Source: Lysobacterales bacterium UBA5700 (lineage in GTDB: Bacteria; Pseudomonadota; Gammaproteobacteria; Xanthomonadales; Xanthomonadaceae). From it: a stretch of 12,539 nucleotides of DNA. Shown in pieces: positions 7,239 to 12,539 of the stretch. Each line of letters opens with the position of its first letter. The first letter of the stretch is position 1. The notes below the pieces were generated by a model that was not told where the DNA came from, did no database searches, and saw only the letters and a program-made list of their open reading frames with translations. Location of the stretch: contig DIHI01000099.1 of assembly GCA_002420085.1 (NCBI GenBank), forward strand, positions 1,927 through 14,465. The letters are read 5' to 3'. The position numbers and the translations under genes were made by a program.

Positions 7239-8318
7239 ATGGTGGCGGCAACCGCAACCCGAGGCAGCGCTCCGGATCGCCCGGAAGGTCCGGACTTTGC
7301 CCTGTCGGACCTGGCCGGATACGCCCAGTGCGACTTGCAGGGTGACCCCCAGCGGCGGATCCGCGGGGTCGCCTCGCTGGCGAGCGCAGCGCCCGACCAG
7401 GTCGCCTTCCTGGCCAATGCCCGGCTGCGCGGCCTGCTCGCCGACTGCCGGGCGGGCGCCGTGGTGCTGGCCGCAGCCGATGCACCGGCGTGCCCGGTCG
7501 ATCACCTGATCCACCCGTCACCGCACAGCGCATTCGCCCGCATCGCCGCCCTGTTCGAGCGACACGAGCCACGCCCGGCCGGGATCCATCCGAGCGCGGT
7601 GATCGCCCCGGATGCCCGAATCGACGCCAGCGCCCACATCGGGCCGCAGGTCTGGATCGGGTCGCGCAGCGTGATCGGTCCCGGCTGTGTGATCGGCCCT
7701 GGCTGCACCATCGGCGAGGACTGCACGATCGGTGCCGATTGCCGACTGGTGGCCAGGGTCAGTCTGGTCGCACGGGTAGTGCTCGGCGAGCGTGTGCTGA
7801 TCCATCCGGGCGCGGTGCTGGGCGCCGATGGCTTCGGTCTGGCCCGCGACGGTGAGCGCTGGCTCAAGGTGCCGCAGCTTGGTGGTGTCCGGATCGGCGA
7901 CGATTGCGAGATCGGCGCCAACACCACCATCGATCGCGGCGCACTGGAGGACACCGTGCTGGAGGAAGACGTGCGCCTCGACAATCAGGTCCAGATCGGC
8001 CACAACGTCCGGATCGGCGCGCATTCGGCGCTGGCCGGCTGCGTCGGCGTGGCCGGCTCGACCCGGATCGGCCGTCATTGCCTGCTCGGCGGGGCGGTCG
8101 GCGTGGTCGGCCATCTCGACATCTGCGACCGGGTGGTGATCAACGGTTTCAGCATGGTTTCCTCATCCATTACCGAGCCGGGCGTGTACGGCTCGGGCAT
8201 CCCGGCCCAGGAGCATCGGCGCTGGCGCCGCAATCTGGTGCGCCTGCACGCGCTCGACGACACCACCCGCCGCCTGCTGGCGACGACCCGAACGAAGGAC
8301 GAACCCGATCATGACTGA
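7239..8318 (+). CDS. lpxD: UDP-3-O-acylglucosamine N-acyltransferase
   Basis: LpxD transfers the second 3-hydroxyacyl chain from ACP to the amine of UDP-3-O-acyl-GlcN, the third step of lipid A synthesis, in the cytoplasm. The protein has 359 residues. The N-terminal uridine-binding domain includes GVASLASA, and a left-handed beta-helix of hexapeptide repeats spans about 120-300. The catalytic His is H255 in QIGHNVRIG, equivalent to E. coli H239, and ADGFG and TTIDRGAL are conserved. Met306 aligns with the E. coli acyl ruler M290. The constant offset of 16 shows no inserted coil; the extra length is a 16-residue N-terminal extension plus a short tail. No other plausible start lies before the conserved region except GTG at 7242. 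Codons 145-156 encode VIGPGC twice in tandem. The gene overlaps fabZ by 8 nt. Confidence 0.97.
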   Translation: MVAATATRGSAPDRPEGPDFALSDLAGYAQCDLQGDPQRRIRGVASLASAAPDQVAFLANARLRGLLADCRAGAVVLAAADAPACPVDHLIHPSPHSAFARIAALFERHEPRPAGIHPSAVIAPDARIDASAHIGPQVWIGSRSVIGPGCVIGPGCTIGEDCTIGADCRLVARVSLVARVVLGERVLIHPGAVLGADGFGLARDGERWLKVPQLGGVRIGDDCEIGANTTIDRGALEDTVLEEDVRLDNQVQIGHNVRIGAHSALAGCVGVAGSTRIGRHCLLGGAVGVVGHLDICDRVVINGFSMVSSSITEPGVYGSGIPAQEHRRWRRNLVRLHALDDTTRRLLATTRTKDEPDHD

Positions 8319-8832
8319 TTCTGCGACCGATTCCACAGCAACCGGCTCCACAGCGACCGGTTCCACGGTCGAACTGCCGGTCGAGATCGACCGTATCCAG
8401 GCATTGCTGCCGCATCGCTACCCGTTCCTGCTGGTCGATCGGTTGATCGAGTTCGAGGCCGGACGTCGTGCGGTGGCAATCAAGAACGTGACCGTCAACG
8501 AGCCGTATTTCAACGGCCACTTCCCCGGCCGACCGGTGATGCCAGGGGTGCTGCTGATCGAGGCCATGGCCCAGACCGCCGGCCTACTGACCCAACTGAC
8601 CCGGGTAATCTCGCCGCCGGGCAGTCAGGCGCCGGTCGGCCTGGTGTTCTATCTGGCCAAGATCGAGAATGCCCGCTTTCTGCGCTCGGTCGGTCCCGGC
8701 GACCAGCTCACGCTCGAAGCCCATCTGGTCCGCGAGATCCGCCACATCGCGCGCTACGACTGCTACGCCCGGATCGGTGCCGAGCCGGTCGCGGAAGCCC
8801 GCATCACCTGCGCCGACATGTCCCGCCAGTGA
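8311..8832 (+). CDS. fabZ: 3-hydroxyacyl-[acyl-carrier-protein] dehydratase FabZ
   Basis: FabZ removes water from 3-hydroxyacyl-ACP in fatty-acid elongation and competes with LpxA and LpxD for the same hydroxyacyl-ACP pool, which explains its place among the lpx genes. The single hot-dog fold carries LLPHRYPFLLVDR (32-44), catalytic His70 in NGHFPG and catalytic Glu84 in the following IEAMAQ helix. Length is 173 residues against about 150 in E. coli. The surplus is mainly an N-terminal Ser/Thr/Ala tract encoded by a 15-bp tandem repeat. The ATG lies inside the last codons of lpxD (8-nt overlap) with AAGGA at 8295-8299, a rather long 11 nt upstream. No ATG, GTG or TTG lies between the repeat and the conserved core, so this start looks right. 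Confidence 0.97.
   Translation: MTDSATDSTATGSTATGSTVELPVEIDRIQALLPHRYPFLLVDRLIEFEAGRRAVAIKNVTVNEPYFNGHFPGRPVMPGVLLIEAMAQTAGLLTQLTRVISPPGSQAPVGLVFYLAKIENARFLRSVGPGDQLTLEAHLVREIRHIARYDCYARIGAEPVAEARITCADMSRQ
8323..8367 (+). repeat. Three-copy 15-bp tandem repeat in the fabZ 5' end
   Basis: Three imperfect 15-bp units at 8323-8337, 8338-8352 and 8353-8367 follow the pattern GCGACCGRYTCCACR. They encode ATDST, ATGST and ATGST. The preceding start codons (MTDS) look like a fourth, partial unit. The array begins five bases after the lpxD stop, so gain or loss of a unit would only change the FabZ N-terminus, by five residues and in frame. Confidence 0.85.
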
Positions 8833-9599
8833 TTCACCCGACCGCCCTCATCGATCCGACCGCACGCTTGGCCGAGGATGTCGAGGTCGGCCCGTTCGCG
8901 ATCATCGGTGCCGGGGTCGAGATCGATGCCGGCAGCCGGGTCGAGGGGCATGCCATCATCCAGGGACCGACCCGGATCGGTCGCAACAACCACGTCCATC
9001 CGTTCTGCGTGATCGGTGGCGACCCCCAGGACAAGAAATACGGCGGCGAACGAACCACCCTGGTGATCGGCGACGGCAACACCTTCCGCGAGCATGTGAC
9101 GGTTTCGCGCGGCACCGTCCAGGACAGCGGGGAAACCCGGATCGGCGACCACAACTGGATCATGGCGTCCGTCCACATCGCCCACGACTGCCGGATCGGC
9201 AGCCACATCGTGATGGCCAACAACGCCACCCTGGCCGGGCATGTCCAGATCGACGACTGGGCGGTGATCGGCGGCCTGACCGGCATCCACCAGTTCTGCC
9301 GGATCGGCACCCACGCCTTCGTCGGCATGGGTTGCCAGATCAATGCCGATGTGCCGCCCTTCGTGCTGGTCGCCGGCCACTACGCCAGCCCGCGCGGGAT
9401 CAACAGCGAGGGGCTGCGACGACGCGGTTTTTCAGCGGCAACGATCGCCGCGATCAAGCGCGCCTACCGTACCGTCTACATCGGCGGTACACCACTGGCC
9501 GAGGCGACCCAGCGTCTGCGCGAACAGGCCGGCGAATCCGATGAAGTCGCGGCCATGCTCGCCTTCATCGAACGCAGCCAGCGCGCCCTGCTGCGCTGA
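8829..9599 (+). CDS. lpxA: UDP-N-acetylglucosamine 3-O-acyltransferase
   Basis: LpxA performs the first step of lipid A synthesis, moving a 3-hydroxyacyl chain from ACP to the 3-OH of UDP-GlcNAc. The 256-residue protein is a left-handed beta-helix of hexapeptide repeats (about 1-185) with a C-terminal helical domain. The catalytic His is H119 in HIAHDC (E. coli H125), and HQFCRIG and INSEGLRRRGFS are conserved. At the acyl-chain ruler position (E. coli Gly173) there is Met167, as in Pseudomonas aeruginosa (Met169), which selects C10 chains. This predicts a short 3-hydroxyacyl chain on lipid A; that is inference from alignment. The GTG start lies in a GTGA overlap with the fabZ stop, which sets the start and suggests coupling. 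Confidence 0.98.
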   Translation: MIHPTALIDPTARLAEDVEVGPFAIIGAGVEIDAGSRVEGHAIIQGPTRIGRNNHVHPFCVIGGDPQDKKYGGERTTLVIGDGNTFREHVTVSRGTVQDSGETRIGDHNWIMASVHIAHDCRIGSHIVMANNATLAGHVQIDDWAVIGGLTGIHQFCRIGTHAFVGMGCQINADVPPFVLVAGHYASPRGINSEGLRRRGFSAATIAAIKRAYRTVYIGGTPLAEATQRLREQAGESDEVAAMLAFIERSQRALLR

Positions 9600-9601
9600 C
9601 C

Positions 9602-9620
9602 GCCAGCCGCTTCGGCCGGC
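9602..9620 (+). other. Hairpin directly after lpxA
   Basis: GCCAGCCG (9602-9609) pairs with CGGCCGGC (9613-9620) around a 3-nt loop, with one A/C mismatch: seven G-C pairs in all. It begins two bases after the lpxA stop. No T-run follows, so it is not a classical intrinsic terminator. Together with the -10-like box just downstream it may mark a partial transcription break or an RNA end between lpxA and lpxB. Confidence 0.4.
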
Positions 9621-9626
9621 AGCCGG

Positions 9627-9632
9627 TAGAAT
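9627..9632 (+). promoter_or_regulatory. Candidate -10 box for lpxB with a possible leaderless start
   Basis: TAGAAT matches the -10 consensus at five of six bases. Its expected transcription start, about 7 nt after the hexamer, falls on the lpxB GTG at 9639. No Shine-Dalgarno lies upstream of that GTG, which would suit leaderless initiation. No recognisable -35 is present, so this is tentative. Confidence 0.4.
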
Positions 9633-9638
9633 CCCCTC

Positions 9639-10808
9639 GTGAACCGATCCGCAGCCCGCCGCACGCGCATCACCGGCAGCGCGCCGCGCATCGCCCTGGT
9701 CGCCGGCGAATCGTCCGGCGATGGTCTCGGTGCCGGCCTGATCGATGCCCTGCGCGAACGCTATCCCGATGCCCGGCTGGTCGGCATCGGTGGCGAGCGC
9801 ATGCGTGCCGCCGGCCTGGATGTCTGGCACGACTGCCAGGAACTGGCGGTGATGGGCCTGGCCGAAGTGGTGCGCCATCTGCCCCGCCTGCTGCGGCTGC
9901 GCCGCAACCTGCGGCGACGCCTGCTGGCGTGGCAGCCGGACGTGTTCATCGGCATCGATGCCCCCGATTTCAATCTCGGCCTGGAGCGCTACCTCAAGCA
10001 ACACGGCATCGCCACCGTCCACTACGTCAGCCCATCGGTCTGGGCCTGGCGCGAGCGTCGCGTCGAACGGATCGCCGCCAGCGCCGACCGCGTGCTGTGC
10101 CTGTTTCCGTTCGAGCCGGCGATCTATGCCCGACATGGAATCGAGGCCCGGTTCGTCGGTCATCCGCTGGCCGATCGCTTCGCCCTGAACCCCGACCGCA
10201 ATGCCGCCCGTGCCGCCCTGCGACTGCCGTCGCGCGCCCCGGTGCTGGCGGTGCTGCCCGGTTCGCGGATATCGGAGGTGCAGCGGCTGGCGCCGATCTT
10301 CGTCGCTGCCCTGCGCGCCCTGCTGCCCAACCATCCCGACCTCAAGGTCATCGCACCGATGGCGACACCGGCCTGCCGCACCGCATTCGAGGCGGCCGGT
10401 GGTGGCTCGGTCGCGCGCATCCTGGACGGCCAGGCGCACGCCGCCTTGATCGCCTGCGACCTGACCCTGCTGGCCTCGGGCACCGCCGCCCTGGAAGCGA
10501 TGCTGGCGAAGCGGCCGATGGTGGTCGCCTACCGGGTCGCGCCGCTGACCGCCTGGCTGGTGCGCCGATTCGGTCTGCTGCGAACCGACCGCTTCAGCCT
10601 GCCCAATGTCCTGGCCGGTGAAGCCCTGGTGCCCGAGTTGATGCAGGAGGACTGCACCGCCGAGAACATCTGTGCCGGCATCCAGCACTGGCTCGACCAT
10701 CCCGATGCCCGCGCGCGGCTGGAACCGCGCTTCGAGGAACTGCATCGGCAACTGGCCGGTGCTGCCGACCACCGGGCAGCGGCAGCCGTCGCCGAACTGC
10801 TGGGATGA
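9639..10808 (+). CDS. lpxB: Lipid-A-disaccharide synthase
   Basis: LpxB is the membrane-associated GT19 glycosyltransferase that joins UDP-2,3-diacyl-GlcN and lipid X into the tetra-acyl disaccharide of lipid A. The 389-residue length is near E. coli LpxB (382). Conserved blocks are VAGESSGD (21-28), [18 protein letters not shown] with Asp at 107 and 110, [16 protein letters not shown] in the second Rossmann half, and SGTAALE (280-286) at the UDP site, then SLPNVLAG. The GTG at 9639 is the only sensible start near the conserved core; it lacks a Shine-Dalgarno and sits 7 nt after a -10-like box. Unlike its neighbours it is separated from lpxA by 39 nt holding a hairpin. The stop overlaps the rnhB start (ATGA). 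Confidence 0.97.
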   Translation: MNRSAARRTRITGSAPRIALVAGESSGDGLGAGLIDALRERYPDARLVGIGGERMRAAGLDVWHDCQELAVMGLAEVVRHLPRLLRLRRNLRRRLLAWQPDVFIGIDAPDFNLGLERYLKQHGIATVHYVSPSVWAWRERRVERIAASADRVLCLFPFEPAIYARHGIEARFVGHPLADRFALNPDRNAARAALRLPSRAPVLAVLPGSRISEVQRLAPIFVAALRALLPNHPDLKVIAPMATPACRTAFEAAGGGSVARILDGQAHAALIACDLTLLASGTAALEAMLAKRPMVVAYRVAPLTAWLVRRFGLLRTDRFSLPNVLAGEALVPELMQEDCTAENICAGIQHWLDHPDARARLEPRFEELHRQLAGAADHRAAAAVAELLG

Positions 10809-11398
10809 GCCTGGCAACCCGGATTGCCGGGGTCGATGAGGCCGGACGCGGGCCATTGGCCGGGCCGGTGCTGGTGGCGGCGGTGATCCTCGATCCCGGC
10901 CGACCGATCGCCGGCCTGGCCGACTCCAAGACCCTCACCGCCCGCCGCCGCGACGTACTGGCCGAACGCATCCGCGACCAGGCCCTGGCCTGGCGGCTGT
11001 GCGCGATCGATGTCGAGACGATCGACCGCCTGAACATCCTGCATGCCACCCTGCTCGGCATGCGCCGCTGCCTGGAAACCCTGGACCCGACCCCGACCTG
11101 CGCCCGGATCGACGGCAACCGGCTGCCGACCGGCCTGCCCTGCCCGGCCGAGGCCGTGATCGGCGGCGATGCCCGTGATCCAGCGATCGCCGCCGCGTCG
11201 ATCCTGGCCAAGGTCGAGCGTGATCGGCTGCTAGTCGAACTCGACGGCCAATACCCCGGCTATGGCTTCGCCATCCACAAGGGCTACCCGACCCGCGCCC
11301 ACCTCGACGCCCTGGCCCGGCTCGGACCCTGTCCGGCGCACCGACGCAGCTTCGCCCCGGTCGCCCGACAGGCCGCGCTGTTCCCGGAACTGCCATGA
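10805..11398 (+). CDS. rnhB: Ribonuclease HII
   Basis: RNase HII nicks RNA-DNA hybrids and starts removal of single ribonucleotides misincorporated by replicative polymerase, in the cytoplasm with two divalent metals. The 197-residue length equals the E. coli enzyme (198). The four acidic active-site residues are visible: D11 and E12 in [15 protein letters not shown]103 in RIDGNRLP, and D140 in ILAKVERDR. The C-terminal [12 protein letters not shown] block with HRRSFAPV is typical. The ATGA overlap with lpxB fixes the start. Its conserved place between lipid A genes and dnaE is the usual gammaproteobacterial arrangement, and its substrate links functionally to dnaE errors. Confidence 0.97.
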   Translation: MSLATRIAGVDEAGRGPLAGPVLVAAVILDPGRPIAGLADSKTLTARRRDVLAERIRDQALAWRLCAIDVETIDRLNILHATLLGMRRCLETLDPTPTCARIDGNRLPTGLPCPAEAVIGGDARDPAIAAASILAKVERDRLLVELDGQYPGYGFAIHKGYPTRAHLDALARLGPCPAHRRSFAPVARQAALFPELP

Positions 11399-11459
11399 CT
11401 GGCGTCCACGATTGCCAGCCGCGCGCCGCCAATGCCGGTCGCCGCACCCACGTCAAGCC

Positions 11460-11488
11460 TTGTCCGGCTCGCGCCCCCCGGCTACCCT
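11460..11488 (+). promoter_or_regulatory. Possible promoter upstream of dnaE
   Basis: TTGTCC (11460-11465) and TACCCT (11483-11488) are spaced by exactly 17 nt, in the 116-nt gap between rnhB and dnaE. The -35 matches consensus at four of six bases, but the -10 at only three. Transcription would start near 11495, about 20 nt before the ATG. Spacing is the best argument; the -10 is weak. Apart from this I see no gene or strong structure in 11399-11514. Confidence 0.3.
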
Positions 11489-11514
11489 GAGGCCCGGATC
11501 CACGCGCGCCCGGC

Positions 11515-12539
11515 ATGACCGCCTCCTTCGTCCACCTGCACCTGCACAGCGAATACTCGCTGGTCGATTCGACCCTGCGCATCAAGCCGCTGGTGAAACG
11601 CTGCATCGAACTGGGGCAGCCGGCGGTGGCGATCACCGATCAGAGCAACCTGTTCGCCCTGATCAAGTTCTACAAGGCCGCCGAAGCCGCCGGCATCAAG
11701 CCGATCGTCGGCGCCGATCTGTACCTGGCCGACCCCGGTGAGGAGCGCGGCCGGGTCACCGTGCTGTGTCGGGATCGCGATGGCTATCTGGCACTGTCGC
11801 GCCTGCTCTCGCGCGCCTACCTGGAAGGTCATCAGGGCGATCATGTCCGGGTCCGGCCGGATTGGCTGCGCCACGATCGCGACGGCCTGTTCCTGATCGC
11901 AGGGCACGCGAGCCCGCTTGGCCGCCTGCTCGCTGCCGGCCGCAGCGATCGCGCCGAAGCCCTGCTCGATGACTGGCGCGGCCAGTTTCCCGATCGCCTG
12001 TACCTGGAAATCACCCGTACCGGGCGCGACGGCGAGGACGCCTTCAACACCGCCGCCATCGCCCTCGCCGATCGTTACGACCTGCCCCTGCTGGCCAGCA
12101 ACGATGTCCGCTTCCTGAGTCGCGACGATTTCGACGCCCACGAAGCGCGCGTCTGCATCGCCAGCGGCCGGGTGCTCGATGACCCGCGCCGGCCGCGCGA
12201 CTACAGCGCCGAGCAATACCTCAAGTCCTGCGAGGACATGGCCACCCTGTTCGCTGATCTGCCCGAAGCGCTGGCCAACACGGTCGAACTGGCGCGGCGT
12301 TGCAATCTGAGCCTGGAGTTCGGCACCTATCACCTGCCCGATTTCCCGGTCCCTGACGGCGAGACGCTCGACAGTTGGATCCGCAACCAGGCGCGCGCCG
12401 GCCTGGCGAGCCGGCTGGACAGTCAGCCGACCGCCGTCGGGCACAGCGTCGATGACTATCGCACGCGCCTGGAAACCGAACTCGACGTGATCGTCGCGAT
12501 GGGTTTTCCCGGCTATTTCCTGATCGTCGCCGACTTCAT
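11515..12539 (+). CDS. dnaE: DNA polymerase III alpha subunit, N-terminal part (cut by window edge)
   Basis: DnaE is the catalytic subunit of the chromosomal replicase. The first 341 codons are present; the family is about 1,160-1,180 residues, so most of the protein lies beyond the window and no stop codon is expected here. The PHP domain starts FVHLHLHSEYSLVD (5-18), continues AITDQSN (39-45), FYKAA and GIKPIVGADLYLA, then LASNDVRFLSRDDFDAHE (from about 193). The palm begins near the end, with LETELDVI and MGFPGYFLIVADF. Some PHP metal ligands are replaced (Q43, D68, R199), as in DnaE proteins that depend on a separate DnaQ proofreader, but His9, Arg in E. coli, is kept. The ATG at 11515 is the natural start. 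No strong Shine-Dalgarno is seen. Confidence 0.98.
   Translation, partial: MTASFVHLHLHSEYSLVDSTLRIKPLVKRCIELGQPAVAITDQSNLFALIKFYKAAEAAGIKPIVGADLYLADPGEERGRVTVLCRDRDGYLALSRLLSRAYLEGHQGDHVRVRPDWLRHDRDGLFLIAGHASPLGRLLAAGRSDRAEALLDDWRGQFPDRLYLEITRTGRDGEDAFNTAAIALADRYDLPLLASNDVRFLSRDDFDAHEARVCIASGRVLDDPRRPRDYSAEQYLKSCEDMATLFADLPEALANTVELARRCNLSLEFGTYHLPDFPVPDGETLDSWIRNQARAGLASRLDSQPTAVGHSVDDYRTRLETELDVIVAMGFPGYFLIVADF

Noticed and set aside
9432..10856. A 474-codon minus-strand frame opposite lpxA and lpxB
   Set aside because: Composition (Gln, Gly, Asp, His-rich) and complete overlap with conserved lpxB mark it as a shadow of the real gene.
11482..12444. A 320-codon minus-strand frame opposite dnaE
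   Set aside because: The opposite strand gives an unbroken DnaE match from the first residue to the window edge; the antisense product resembles nothing I recognise.
1..12539. Mobile elements, CRISPR arrays, tRNA or rRNA genes
   Set aside because: No transposase or integrase motifs, no spaced repeat arrays and no tRNA-like or rRNA-like sequence were seen; the window is nearly all conserved coding sequence.

Overview
The window is a GC-rich (roughly two-thirds G+C by eye), densely packed stretch of a Gram-negative chromosome. All twelve genes lie on the + strand. Eleven of them follow the gammaproteobacterial envelope-biogenesis order frr-uppS-cdsA-[dxr]-rseP-bamA-[skp]-lpxD-fabZ-lpxA-lpxB-rnhB-dnaE. 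The proteins look gammaproteobacterial, and the compact bamA-lpxD junction and high GC would suit a Xanthomonadales- or Chromatiales-like organism. That placement is inference, and I cannot name a genus.

Layout. 1-923: a zinc-type cation diffusion facilitator, with its 5' end at the window edge. 924-1044: a short gap with a weak hairpin and a perfect TATAAT box in front of frr. 1045-3284: frr, uppS and cdsA (translation, undecaprenyl-PP synthesis, CDP-diacylglycerol synthesis). 3285-3468: a 184-nt gap where dxr is expected. 3469-7230: rseP (sigma-E pathway site-2 protease) and bamA (outer-membrane protein assembly), separated by 57 nt that can form two mutually exclusive hairpins. 7239-10808: lpxD, fabZ, lpxA and lpxB (lipid A). 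10805-11398: rnhB. 11399-11514: a gap with a possible promoter. 11515 to the end: the first 341 codons of dnaE, cut by the window edge.

How the genes work together. uppS makes the lipid carrier for peptidoglycan and O-antigen, and cdsA feeds phospholipid synthesis. rseP and bamA sense and carry out outer-membrane protein assembly. lpxA, lpxD and lpxB make the lipid A disaccharide, with fabZ acting on the same hydroxyacyl-ACP pool. Several junctions overlap (uppS/cdsA, lpxD/fabZ, fabZ/lpxA, lpxB/rnhB), suggesting translational coupling.

This is a known housekeeping locus, and I see no new defence, mobile or biosynthetic system in it. The points worth a second look are the missing dxr with a possible stub in its place, the Met at the LpxA acyl-chain ruler position, a 15-bp tandem repeat at the fabZ start, a possible leaderless lpxB start, competing hairpins before bamA, a half-degenerate PHP site in DnaE, and strong over-representation of the palindrome CGATCG.
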